Source of the DNA: Myxococcales bacterium
Lineage (GTDB): Bacteria; Myxococcota_A; Polyangia; Haliangiales; Haliangiaceae
Direction of reading: 5' to 3'
Assembly: GCA_016794525.1 (NCBI GenBank)
Contig: JAEUJY010000034.1
Location: 117,195-181,194 of the forward strand
Length of the DNA stretch: 64,000 nt
A program made the translations under genes and the position numbers. The first letter of the stretch is position 1, and the number at the start of each line of letters is the position of its first letter. Below are positions 55,069-63,702 of this stretch, one piece after another. The notes under the pieces are model-generated. The model made no database searches. It was given only the letters and a program-made list of their open reading frames with translations, and was not told the origin of the DNA.

Positions 55069-57969
55069 GTGCGTCGCGTCGCCTCGACGATCCTGCTCGG
55101 CGTGATCGCCGCGTGCCCCGCCGCGTCGGATCATGATCGCTTCCTCGACGAGGCCGCGCCGGTCCTCGAGCGGCGGTGCCTGGCGCCGGCGTGCCACGGC
55201 GTCGCCCCCGGGGCGATCGACGCCGGCGAGGTGATCGATCGCGGGTTCTTCTTCGTCGACGTCGACGGTCAGGGCCGGATCCGCGACGCGGCGGCGGCCT
55301 ACGCCAACGTGCGCGCGCGGATCAACACCGTCGAGGGCGCCGCGTGGTCGACGCTGTTGCGCAAGCCGCTGGCGCTGGCCGAGGGTGGCGTGGCCCACGC
55401 CGGCGGCCACCCGCTCGGGCGCGACAGCACCGACTGGCTCGCCCTCCGCGCGTGGATCGAGCGCGAGACCGACGGCGGCGAGGGCACGCCGCGCGCCGAG
55501 TTGACGCCGCTCGAGGCGCAGTTCGCCGACACCGTGCTGCCGGTGCTGCGCGACCGCGGCTGCATGCTGGCGCGTTGCCACGGCACGGCGCAGTTCGCCG
55601 GGCTCCCGCTGGTCCCCCCGATGGACGGCGCCGGCGGCGCGTGGTCGGTCGCCGAGATCCGCGCCAACCACCACAGCGCGCGCGCCAACCTCGCGCTGGT
55701 CGGCGATCCGGCGCGCGCGCGGCTGTTGCGGAAGGCGCTGCCGCTCGACGCCGGCGGCATCCCGCACCGCGGCGGCAACGACGGCTTCTTCCCTGCGGTC
55801 GGCGGCCGCGCGCCGCTCGACGATCCCGGCGCCCAGGCGATCCTGGCCTGGGCCGCGGCCGAGCGCGCCGCGCTGGGGGCGCCCGCGCCGGTGGCGGGCG
55901 TGGTGTTCGTGCGGGGCCCGATCGCGCCGCGCACGCCGCTCGACCTCGACGGCTACCACCCCGGCTCGGACGTATGGTTCTACCCGGGCCTGACCGCGGG
56001 CGCGACGCCGGTCAACCTGACCGCGGCGGCGCACCCGGAAGGGCCGGTCGAGATCCGCGATCCGGCGGTCAGCCACGACGGACGGCGGGTCGCGTTCGCG
56101 ATGCGCCGCGGCGCCGCGGCGTGCTTCGGGCTGTGGGAGATCGGCGTCGACGGCGCCGGGCTCCGCCAGCGCACCGCGCCCGCCTGCACCGCGGGCGCGC
56201 GCGCCGACGATCGCTGGCCGACCTGGGGCCCCGGCGACCGTCTGTACTTCGCGTCGACCCGCGCCGGCCACCGCGACGAGACCGGCCGTCGGGCCGATCT
56301 CGAGCTGTACCGGCTCGACGACGACGACGCGCCGGTGCGGCTCACGTTCACGCCGACGCCCGAAGTGACGCCGAGCTTCCTCGCCGCCGGCGAGTTCCGC
56401 GGCTCGCTGGCGTTCACGACCGTCCGCCAGCGGGCGACCGGCCCCCGCGGCGCGGTGTTCCGGTTCCCGCCGGATCACGATCGCCGCGCGCACCTGCAGC
56501 CGGAGTATCACCCGCACCACGGCCAGACCGCACCCGCGCCGCTGGTGCTCGGGATGCGCGAGCTCCCCGACGGCCGCGACGTCGCGATGCTGCTCGACTT
56601 CGATGATCGCTGGCAGGGCGGACGGCTGGCGCTGCTCGAGCGGCAGTTCGGTCCCGACGCCGCCACCGACGTGGTGACCGTCGACGGGTTTCGCCACGCG
56701 TGGACCGTGTTGACGCCGGACGCTGGCGCGGCGGGCGTGGCGACCGACGGCCTGTGGCGCGATCCCGCGCCGCTGCCCGACGGCCGGCTGGTGGCCGCGC
56801 ACGCGCCCGGGCCGATCGATCTCGACGGTCCCGGCGCCGCGCCCGACACCGCCCTGGCCGTGGCCGCGATCGTCGACGGCCGCGGCGGATCCCGGCTGGG
56901 CGCGCCGACGGTGCTGGTCGACAGCCCCGGGATGGCTGACGATCAACCGGCGATCGTCGTGGCGCGGCCCGACGAGGACGATCCGCACGGCGACGTCTGG
57001 GACGACGGCGCCACCGGGCTGTTGCGCCACTCCGGCACCGCGGCCAACGAGGCCATCAACCGCTCGCTGTCGCCGGTGATCGCGCGGCCGATGCGCACCG
57101 ACGTCGCCGCGGTCCGGCTCCTGGCCTGGCCGACCTGGGACGCCGCGCCGGCGGTGGACCCGGCGCAGATCGCCAACGGCGATCCCGCGTCGACGTGGTG
57201 GAGCAACGGCGTCCACCTGCCGCGGACACCGCTCGATCAGCACGCGCTGGCCGCTGACGGCTCGCTCCTCGCGGCGGTGCCGGCGCGCACGCCGATCCAG
57301 CTGCAGGTGCTCGATGCCGACGGGCTCGCGATCGGCGCGCAGTCGCAGCTGTGGATCAACGTCCAGGGTGGCGAGAAGTTTCCCCAGGGCACCCAGCCCG
57401 AGCACTACCCGCGGCTGTGCGCCGGCTGTCACGGCTCGCTGGACGGCGATCCCGGCCACGCGCTCGGGCCGATCGATCCCGACGCGATCACGATGGCGTC
57501 GGTGACGCTGGCCGCGTACCGGCGCGGCGATCCGCGGCGGCCGCTGCCGGCGGTCCGCCTCGGCGAGGGCGGCGCCAAGGACTTCGACTTCGGGCGCGAC
57601 CTGGCGCCCAGCCTCGCGCGCTCGTGCGCCGTCGTCGGCTGCCACGCCGGCGCGGCCCCCGTCGGCGGCCTCGATCTGACGCCGACGCCGACGGCGTACT
57701 ACGACGCCGCGTACGAGGCGTTGCAGGCGTGGGGGGCGGGTTCGACCGGCGGCAAGCGCTACGTCGACGAGCGCGGCGCCAGCGCCCGCGGCTCGTTCCT
57801 GATGGAGAAGCTGCTCGGCAAGGAGCTGGCGGCGCCACGCGCGCTCGACTTCCGCTGTCCGCCGGTCGGGGCGCCGGTGCCGCCGCTCGATCCCGACGTG
57901 ATCGGCGCGTTCGCGCAGTGGATCGATGGTGGCGCCGTGTATCGCGCGCCGCGGGTGGCGGTGCCATGA
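55069..57969 (+). CDS. Exported TolB-propeller protein with four haem-type motifs (hydrazine-synthase-alpha-like)
   Basis: A 966-residue protein; GTG 55069 starts a lipoprotein-like signal (GVIAAC). Possible haem attachment sites are Cys37-Cys42-His43 (CLAPACH), Cys165-Cys170-His171 (CMLARCH), Cys784-Cys787-His788 (CAGCH, canonical) and Cys853-Cys858-His859 (CAVVGCH). Three of the four are CX4CH. Between them is a TolB/WD-like beta-propeller with HDGRRVAFAMRRG, PTWGPGDRLYFAS and WINVQGGEKFPQGTQPEHYP. This order, propeller then late CxxCH, recalls hydrazine-synthase alpha-like proteins, but hydrazine chemistry is not implied. It is probably a periplasmic or outer-surface electron carrier and heads a seven-gene operon behind FNR-like operator 3. 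Confidence 0.82.
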   Translation: MRRVASTILLGVIAACPAASDHDRFLDEAAPVLERRCLAPACHGVAPGAIDAGEVIDRGFFFVDVDGQGRIRDAAAAYANVRARINTVEGAAWSTLLRKPLALAEGGVAHAGGHPLGRDSTDWLALRAWIERETDGGEGTPRAELTPLEAQFADTVLPVLRDRGCMLARCHGTAQFAGLPLVPPMDGAGGAWSVAEIRANHHSARANLALVGDPARARLLRKALPLDAGGIPHRGGNDGFFPAVGGRAPLDDPGAQAILAWAAAERAALGAPAPVAGVVFVRGPIAPRTPLDLDGYHPGSDVWFYPGLTAGATPVNLTAAAHPEGPVEIRDPAVSHDGRRVAFAMRRGAAACFGLWEIGVDGAGLRQRTAPACTAGARADDRWPTWGPGDRLYFASTRAGHRDETGRRADLELYRLDDDDAPVRLTFTPTPEVTPSFLAAGEFRGSLAFTTVRQRATGPRGAVFRFPPDHDRRAHLQPEYHPHHGQTAPAPLVLGMRELPDGRDVAMLLDFDDRWQGGRLALLERQFGPDAATDVVTVDGFRHAWTVLTPDAGAAGVATDGLWRDPAPLPDGRLVAAHAPGPIDLDGPGAAPDTALAVAAIVDGRGGSRLGAPTVLVDSPGMADDQPAIVVARPDEDDPHGDVWDDGATGLLRHSGTAANEAINRSLSPVIARPMRTDVAAVRLLAWPTWDAAPAVDPAQIANGDPASTWWSNGVHLPRTPLDQHALAADGSLLAAVPARTPIQLQVLDADGLAIGAQSQLWINVQGGEKFPQGTQPEHYPRLCAGCHGSLDGDPGHALGPIDPDAITMASVTLAAYRRGDPRRPLPAVRLGEGGAKDFDFGRDLAPSLARSCAVVGCHAGAAPVGGLDLTPTPTAYYDAAYEALQAWGAGSTGGKRYVDERGASARGSFLMEKLLGKELAAPRALDFRCPPVGAPVPPLDPDVIGAFAQWIDGGAVYRAPRVAVP

Positions 57970-58421
57970 GACGCGCGCTGTTGCTCACGATCGCGGCCTG
58001 CGCGGTCGAGCCCCCGCCCCCGGTCGCGCTGCCGGTCGGCGACCCGGCGGTGTTCGCCGCGCGCGCCGAGCCGGTGCTCGAGCGCCGCTGCGCCGACGCG
58101 TCGTGCCACGCCGACGCCGACCGCGCCTTCGCGCTGTACAGCCCGGGGCGGCGCCGCGCCGATCCCGCGCGGCAGTTCCTCCACGAGCCGCTCACGCCCG
58201 ACGAGCTCGCCGCCAACGCGCGGGTCGTGGCCGGCCTCGCGCTCGAGCCGCTGCGCGCCGGCGAGCCGATCGACGCGTGTCCGGTGCTGTGCAAGCCGCT
58301 GGCGATCGACGCCGGTGGCTGCGGCCACGTGCCCGGCCCGCTGTTCCGCGGCGCCGACGAGCGTGACTACCAGGGCCTGCGCGCCTACGTCGCGACGCTG
58401 ACCTTGCCGGAGGCGCCGTGA
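57966..58421 (+). CDS. Small lipoprotein with one CX4CH haem-type motif
   Basis: A 151-residue protein; ATG 57966 overlaps the preceding stop. The signal MRRALLLTIAACAVEPP has a lipobox IAAC. PVLERRCADASCHADADRAF repeats the ERRC-X4-CH context of the first motif in the 966-residue protein upstream, so the two probably share a domain. Further cysteines lie in DACPVLCKPLAIDAGGCGH. A periplasmic electron-transfer or metal-binding role is likely. Confidence 0.75.
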   Translation: MRRALLLTIAACAVEPPPPVALPVGDPAVFAARAEPVLERRCADASCHADADRAFALYSPGRRRADPARQFLHEPLTPDELAANARVVAGLALEPLRAGEPIDACPVLCKPLAIDAGGCGHVPGPLFRGADERDYQGLRAYVATLTLPEAP

Positions 58422-58627
58422 GGGCGTGGGCGCTGGCCGTGGTCGTCGCGCTGGCGGTCGGTGGCTGCGTGCGCGTCCGGCCGCACGAGCGGCAGACGCT
58501 GGCGCACCCGGCGCTCGCGCAGCCGCCGTGGCCCGACGCCCAGGCCGCGCACGATCACGTCTACCAGGTCCGCGAGGGCAGCGAGGGCGCCGTCGGCGCG
58601 GGAGGAGGCGGATGCGGCTGCAACTGA
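58418..58627 (+). CDS. DUF4266 lipoprotein
   Basis: A 69-residue lipoprotein from GTG 58418. The pattern is that of DUF4266: lipobox VGGCVRVRPHERQTLAHP, then DHVYQVREGSEGA and the C-terminal GAGGGGCGCN. In other genomes it precedes a DUF3570 outer-membrane protein, as here (16-bp overlap), often with thioredoxin-like or ApbE genes, which are absent. It probably helps assemble or couple the barrel. Function is otherwise unknown. Confidence 0.88.
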   Translation: MRAWALAVVVALAVGGCVRVRPHERQTLAHPALAQPPWPDAQAAHDHVYQVREGSEGAVGAGGGGCGCN

Positions 58628-59703
58628 CGATCGCGCTCGCGGCGTTGCTGCACGCCGGCGCGGCGTGGGCGCAGGTCGACGAGGGCTCCACCGCCGCGGT
58701 CGGCCTGCGGGTCTACGCCGACGACGACCACGTCACGGTGTGGACGCCGAGCGCCCGCGCCGCCGCGACCCTGCCACGCGCGGTGGTGGTCGACGTCCAC
58801 GCCGTCGTCGACGCGGTGAGCGCCGCGTCGATCGACGTGACCTCCAGCGCGTCGCCGTACGCGTTCGACGAGCGCCGGGTCGAGGGTGGCGTCGGCGTCG
58901 CGGTGCCGGTCGCGGCGTACCAGCAGGTCGGCGCCACGGCGATCGTCTCCGACGAGCACGACTACACGTCGCTGCGGCTCGGCGGGCGCTGGCGGGCCGA
59001 GCTGGCGCGACGCAACGCGACCCTCGAGGTCGCCTACACCGCCGGCTTCGACCAGGTCGGGCGTGTCGGCGATCCATCCTTCGCGCGCGATCGGCGCGAG
59101 CACCGCGGCGTCGTCAGCTTCACCCAGATCATCGACCGGCGCGGCTACCTCGACGTGGTCGTCGAGGGCATCCGCACCACCGGCTACCAGGCCAACCCGT
59201 ACCGCTTCGTGCCGATCACGATGGGTGGCGCGGCGGCGTACGCGCTGCCCGAGGTGGTGCCCGACACCCGCGACGCGGTGGCGGCGCTGGTGCGCGTGCG
59301 GCGCGCGCTGGGGGTGGCGTGGTTCGGACACGCCGACTACCGGCTGGCCCGGGACACCTGGGGGATCACCAGCCACACCGGCTCGGCGCGGGTGGTGCGC
59401 GCGCTCGCCGACGACGCGGTGCTGGTCGGCGCCGAGCTCCGCGGCTACCTCCAGGACGGCGCCAGCTTCCACCGCGCCAGCTACGCGGGCGACGCCGGCG
59501 CGCCCGCGTGGCGCACCCGCGAGCACGTGCTGGGCGCGATGCAGACGCTGACGCTGGGGGCGACCGCCCGGGTGCGTGCGCCGTGGCACGCCACCGAGAT
59601 CACCGCGGCGGCGGCGTGGATGCGCTTCGCGTGGAGCGACGATCTGCGCCAGCGCGGCCGCGACGCGGTGGTCAGCAGCTTGACCGTGCTCGTCCCCTTG
59701 TGA
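58612..59703 (+). CDS. DUF3570 outer-membrane beta-barrel protein
   Basis: A 363-residue protein; ATG 58612 lies within the end of the DUF4266 gene. The signal peptide ends HAGAAWAQ. The mature protein consists of alternating strands (ATLEVAYTAGFDQV, RGYLDVVVEGIRTTGYQANPYRFVP, ALGVAWFGHADYRLARDTWG) and ends in a hydrophobic strand VVSSLTVLVPL, as expected of a 14- to 16-strand barrel. The segment YQANPYRF is characteristic of DUF3570. It would give the flanking haem-motif lipoproteins a route across the outer membrane. Confidence 0.88.
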   Translation: MRLQLTIALAALLHAGAAWAQVDEGSTAAVGLRVYADDDHVTVWTPSARAAATLPRAVVVDVHAVVDAVSAASIDVTSSASPYAFDERRVEGGVGVAVPVAAYQQVGATAIVSDEHDYTSLRLGGRWRAELARRNATLEVAYTAGFDQVGRVGDPSFARDRREHRGVVSFTQIIDRRGYLDVVVEGIRTTGYQANPYRFVPITMGGAAAYALPEVVPDTRDAVAALVRVRRALGVAWFGHADYRLARDTWGITSHTGSARVVRALADDAVLVGAELRGYLQDGASFHRASYAGDAGAPAWRTREHVLGAMQTLTLGATARVRAPWHATEITAAAAWMRFAWSDDLRQRGRDAVVSSLTVLVPL

Positions 59704-59710
59704 GGTCACC

Positions 59711-60247
59711 ATGCGCACGCCTCTCCTCGCCGCGCTCGTCATCATGGCCGCCTGTCCTGGGCCGTCGCCGACCACCATCGACGGGCGCGACGATCTCGAC
59801 TGCGGCGATCGGCTGGTGCTCGCGGTCCGCGCGCCAGGGGTCGGGTACCGCCCGATCGCCGACGCCGCCGACGGCGCGGAGCTGGTGCTCGGCTTCCAGG
59901 GCTTCCGCTACGTCTACGCCCGGGCCCGGCTCGACGTCGACCCCGGCGCGGTCAGCGCGGCGGTGCGGGTCACGCTCGACGGCGGCAGCCCGCGATCGCA
60001 GCCGGTCCAGCCGGCGTTTGGCCCGGCGGCCGACGGTGGCGTCGAGAGCGTGTCGCTGCAGGTGTTCTTCAACGACGACCCGCTGCCGGGGCTGATCGAT
60101 CACGGCGTGACCCTCGAGCTTCGCCTCGGCGCGCGCTGCGTCGCCAGCGGCCACACCGTGCTGCGCTACGATCCGTCGTGCATCGAGGGACCGGACGGTC
60201 AGCCGGTGTGCGATGGCGGCGACGGCGCCCCGGACGGGGGCCTGTGA
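59711..60247 (+). CDS. Putative lipoprotein
   Basis: A 178-residue protein from ATG 59711, 7 bp after the barrel gene. The signal MRTPLLAALVIMAAC has a lipobox MAAC. The body is beta-rich (ELVLGFQGFRYVYARARLDV, VESVSLQVFFNDDPLPG) and looks like an Ig-like or jelly-roll domain, with two late cysteines (DPSCIEGP, PVCDGG). No family recognised. The stop overlaps the next ATG (TGATG). Confidence 0.7.
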   Translation: MRTPLLAALVIMAACPGPSPTTIDGRDDLDCGDRLVLAVRAPGVGYRPIADAADGAELVLGFQGFRYVYARARLDVDPGAVSAAVRVTLDGGSPRSQPVQPAFGPAADGGVESVSLQVFFNDDPLPGLIDHGVTLELRLGARCVASGHTVLRYDPSCIEGPDGQPVCDGGDGAPDGGL

Positions 60248-62727
60248 TGCGCGCGGCGGTGGCGCTGCTGGCGCTGGTGGTCGGGTGCGCCGGGCCGGCC
60301 GCGCCGCCCGATCCGTGGGCGCACCGCTCGCTCAGCCCCGACGCCAACCCGTTCACGCCGGCCGATCCGCTCTACGCGCCGCAGCCGCACCGCGATCGCC
60401 CGCGCGCGGCGGCGCTGGCCGCCGACGGGCGCGCGCTCTACGTCGCGCTGCCGGGGACCGACGACGCGCCCGGCGACCAGGTGGCGGTCGTCGACGTCGC
60501 CGCGCGCGCGGTGCGCCGCGAGGTCACGGTCGGGCGCGCGCCGGTGGCGGTCGCGCTGCACCCGGCCGGGCGCTACCTGGTGGTCGCCAACCTGCTGTCG
60601 AACTGGGCCAGCGTGATCGACACCGCCACCGAGCGCGTCGTGCTCGAGCACCCGGTGCCCTGGTACACGACCGCGATCGCCTTCGCGCCCGACGGCCGCA
60701 CCGCGTACCTGGCCAACCGCTGGAAGGACGCGGTGCTGACGTGGGACCTCGACGTCGGCGCCGACGGCCGGTTCACGATCGCCGGCGACGACTACACCGC
60801 CCGCGCGCCGTGGGAGCCGATGGGGACGCCGGTGGCGACCAACCCGGATCAGCTCGCGGTCGACGCGGCGGGGCACGTCTGGGTCGGCGCGGTCGCCGGG
60901 CAGGCGGTCGACGAGCTCGACGCCGACGGCGCGGCGCTCGGACGGATCGAGGTGCGGTCGCCGGTCGGAGGTCTGCTCGCGATCGGGCGGTGGTTGGTGG
61001 TCAGCCACATCGGCCGTGGCACCGGCTTCGCGCCGGCTGCCGGCGTCGACGGTGACGGCGACGGCGCGCCCGGCGACGGCACCGGCAACGTCATGTTCCA
61101 GGACCTGCAGAACGAGCTGTCGGTGTACGCGGTCGCCGATCGCGCGCTGGTCGGCACCGTCACCAGCGACACGCTGTGCTGTCGCGACTACCGCGACGTG
61201 GATCCCGATCACCCCGACCGCGGCACGGCGATCCCGCCGCCCGAGACCTGGCCGCCCGAGCGCGTCGCGGCGCTGCCGCCGCGGGCGACGTGGATCGTCG
61301 GTGGCGCGTTGCCGACGCGGATGGCGGCGCTGGGCCCGCCGCGCGACGGACGGCAGCGGTTCGCGGCGGTGATGGCGGCGTCGAACCAGGTGCAGCGCTT
61401 CGACCTCGCGCTGGCCACCGGCGCGCTGACGGCCCCCGATGGCGATCGCCTGTACGCCACCGGCCACGCGCCGGTCGACGTGGTGGCCACCGCCGACGGT
61501 GCGACCAGCTACGTCGTCGATCGCCTCGGCGAGGACGTCGCCGTGCTGGCCACCGCCGCCGCGCCCGATCCGGCGGCCGCGGCGGTGCGGATCGTCGTCG
61601 GCGACGTCGCCGGCGGCGCGTTCCCGGCCACCGACGTCGAGCTGGGCGAGCTGTTCAACAACGTGACCGCGCCGCTGACCGTCGACGGCGATCAGGCGTG
61701 CGTCAGCTGCCACCGCGACGGCGGCAACCTCGATCGCGTCGTGGCGATGCCGCTGCAGACCAACCGGCTGTGGGGGTCGCGCCAGGTCCAGGCCTACCGC
61801 GGCGCGTTCGACACCCGGCCGTGGTTTCTCGAGGCGGCGATGGACGAAAAGAACTTCTTCCCCGTGCTCAACGAGTTCAACCGCAAGGAGAACTTCTGCT
61901 GCGAGGCGCTCGATCCGCTGATCTGGTCGCGCTATCCGTCGGTCAACGCCTGCCTCGCCGCGCCGAGCACTGCCGGCTGCGAGCACGTCCTGCACTGCAC
62001 GACCGATCCGCCGCCCGAGTGCGCGACGCGCGGCTATGGCTCGCCGCACTTGACCCGCAACGACTTCTTGCTGGCCGCCGCTGAGCGCCTCACCGGGCGG
62101 CGCACCACGTTTGGCGACAGCCTGCGGCTGAGCGGCACCAGCGAGCCGATCGCGCTCGACTTCGACGGCGTGACCCGCGCGATCGGGCTGTTCCTGCTGG
62201 CGGCGCCACGGCTGCCGCCCAACCCCAACCGCGCGCTCGACCTGGCGGCCGCAGCCCGGGGCCGCGCGCTGTACGAGCGGGTCGAGGTCGGGTGCGCGAC
62301 CTGTCACCCGCTGCCGTTGACGACCGTCGCCATCGAGCCCGACTTCAGCCCGGCCGGCGTTCCGGTCCGCGTGCCGCCGGTGATCACGCCGACGCTCGAT
62401 CCCGCTGGCGCGATCGCCGACACGGTCACCGAGGGCTTCCGCAACACGTTCTCGGTCGGCGGCATCGGCGCCACCGAGCAGGGCCCCGAGGGCATCCACT
62501 TCGGCATCCCGCAGCTGCGCGGCATCTGGGATCGCGCGCCGCGGTTCTTCCACGACGGGCGCGCCCGCTCGCTGCGGGAGGCGCTGGCCACGCCTGGCCA
62601 CCCGGCGCTGGCGCCGGGCGAGATCGGCTGCAACCAGCGCTGGGGGCAGCCTGACACCCACGGCGGGACGTCGCAGCTGACCGCCGACGAGCTCGACGAT
62701 CTGATCACCTTCGTGTCGACGCTATGA
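60247..62727 (+). CDS. Lipoprotein with beta-propeller and di-haem (cytochrome c peroxidase/MauG-like) domain
   Basis: An 826-residue protein from ATG 60247 with lipobox VVGC. Residues about 45-460 form a YVTN/NHL-type propeller (RYLVVANLLSNWASVIDTAT, RTAYLANRWKDAVLTWDL). The C-terminal 350 residues carry two canonical haem sites, Cys485-Cys488-His489 (CVSCH) and Cys683-Cys686-His687 (CATCH), with GIPQLRGIWDRAPRFFHDGR, the di-haem peroxidase/MauG end. Such proteins move electrons or oxidise protein or small-molecule substrates outside the cytoplasm. It is the second large cytochrome of the operon and shares its FNR-like control. Confidence 0.88.
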   Translation: MRAAVALLALVVGCAGPAAPPDPWAHRSLSPDANPFTPADPLYAPQPHRDRPRAAALAADGRALYVALPGTDDAPGDQVAVVDVAARAVRREVTVGRAPVAVALHPAGRYLVVANLLSNWASVIDTATERVVLEHPVPWYTTAIAFAPDGRTAYLANRWKDAVLTWDLDVGADGRFTIAGDDYTARAPWEPMGTPVATNPDQLAVDAAGHVWVGAVAGQAVDELDADGAALGRIEVRSPVGGLLAIGRWLVVSHIGRGTGFAPAAGVDGDGDGAPGDGTGNVMFQDLQNELSVYAVADRALVGTVTSDTLCCRDYRDVDPDHPDRGTAIPPPETWPPERVAALPPRATWIVGGALPTRMAALGPPRDGRQRFAAVMAASNQVQRFDLALATGALTAPDGDRLYATGHAPVDVVATADGATSYVVDRLGEDVAVLATAAAPDPAAAAVRIVVGDVAGGAFPATDVELGELFNNVTAPLTVDGDQACVSCHRDGGNLDRVVAMPLQTNRLWGSRQVQAYRGAFDTRPWFLEAAMDEKNFFPVLNEFNRKENFCCEALDPLIWSRYPSVNACLAAPSTAGCEHVLHCTTDPPPECATRGYGSPHLTRNDFLLAAAERLTGRRTTFGDSLRLSGTSEPIALDFDGVTRAIGLFLLAAPRLPPNPNRALDLAAAARGRALYERVEVGCATCHPLPLTTVAIEPDFSPAGVPVRVPPVITPTLDPAGAIADTVTEGFRNTFSVGGIGATEQGPEGIHFGIPQLRGIWDRAPRFFHDGRARSLREALATPGHPALAPGEIGCNQRWGQPDTHGGTSQLTADELDDLITFVSTL

Positions 62728-63692
62728 GCCGCCTGGCCTGGCTGATCGCGGCGCTGGCGCTGGCCGGGTGTGACGGTGCACCCGCGCCCGCACCGACCTG
62801 GCGGACGGCGCTCGCCGACGACGGCGGCCCGCTCCTGGCTGCGTGGGGCGACCGCGCCGACGACCTGTGGCTGGTCGGGGGCGGGCCCGGCGACGATGAC
62901 GCCCGGGTGGTGCGCTGGACTGGCGTCGCCACGCCGGTTGCCATCGGGCGGTCCGAGCGGCTGTGGTGGGTGTGGGGCGCGCGCGATGGGACGCGCTGGC
63001 TGGTCGGCGCCGCGGGCCTGGTGCTGCGTGGCGACGACGCCGGCTTCGCGGTGGTGCCGTCGGCGACCGCCGCGACGCTGTACGGCGTGTGGGGCAGCGG
63101 TCCGGACGACGTGTGGATCGTCGGCGGGATCGCCAACGGCGCGGCCGATCCCGAGGACGATCTGGTGTTGCACTGGGACGGCGCGGCGCTGACCCGGCGC
63201 GCGGTGCCGGCCCGCGGCGCCGCGCTGTTCAAGGTGTGGGGCAGCGCCGCCGCCGACGTGTGGCTGAGCGGCGAGCAGGGCACGCTGTGGCACTGGGATG
63301 GCGCGGGGTTCGCCGCCCACCACCAGCCGACCGCCGCGAGCATCTTGACCGTCGCCGGCTGCGATCGCGACGAGGCCTACGCGGTCGGCGGCAGCCACGT
63401 GTGGCAATGGGACGGCGCGACCTGGACCGAGGCCACCGGGCTGCCGAGCCTCGCGTTCGTCGCCGGCGTCGCGTGCGGCCCCGACGACGTGCTGGTGGTC
63501 GGCGCCCAGGGCCTGCGGCTACGTCGACCCCGGGGGGGGGGCGCGTGGATCGACGAGCGCGACGCCGCAACGCCGATGGATCTCCACGGCGCGTGGGCCG
63601 GCGGCGATGGCGGGCTCATGGCGGTCGGCGGCGACTACCTGGTCGCGCCAGGCGCGGTCCGGCGCGGCGTCGCCGCGGTGCGCGGGCCGTGA
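62724..63692 (+). CDS. Beta-propeller lipoprotein
   Basis: A 322-residue protein; ATG 62724 overlaps the preceding stop. Signal with lipobox LAGC (about residue 16). The body is a repeated blade motif of the type VWGSGPDDVWIVG (LYGVWGSGPDDVW, FKVWGSAAADVWLSG, WQWDGATWTEA), typical of myxobacterial secreted propellers. It closes the seven-gene operon. A run of ten G at 63532-63541 lies within the coding sequence; slippage there would truncate the last 50 residues. Confidence 0.8.
   Translation: MSRLAWLIAALALAGCDGAPAPAPTWRTALADDGGPLLAAWGDRADDLWLVGGGPGDDDARVVRWTGVATPVAIGRSERLWWVWGARDGTRWLVGAAGLVLRGDDAGFAVVPSATAATLYGVWGSGPDDVWIVGGIANGAADPEDDLVLHWDGAALTRRAVPARGAALFKVWGSAAADVWLSGEQGTLWHWDGAGFAAHHQPTAASILTVAGCDRDEAYAVGGSHVWQWDGATWTEATGLPSLAFVAGVACGPDDVLVVGAQGLRLRRPRGGGAWIDERDAATPMDLHGAWAGGDGGLMAVGGDYLVAPGAVRRGVAAVRGP
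63532..63541 (+). repeat. Poly-G (10) tract in a coding region
   Basis: Ten consecutive G bases in the propeller-lipoprotein gene. Length change by one would shift the frame. It may be a slippage hot spot or a point of sequencing uncertainty. Confidence 0.95.
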
Positions 63693-63702
63693 CCCCGCGG
63701 GC

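Noticed and set aside
55069..57969. True hydrazine synthase (anammox)
   Set aside because: Similarity is limited to propeller plus late CxxCH layout; no beta/gamma subunits or anammox genes are present, and most motifs are CX4CH.
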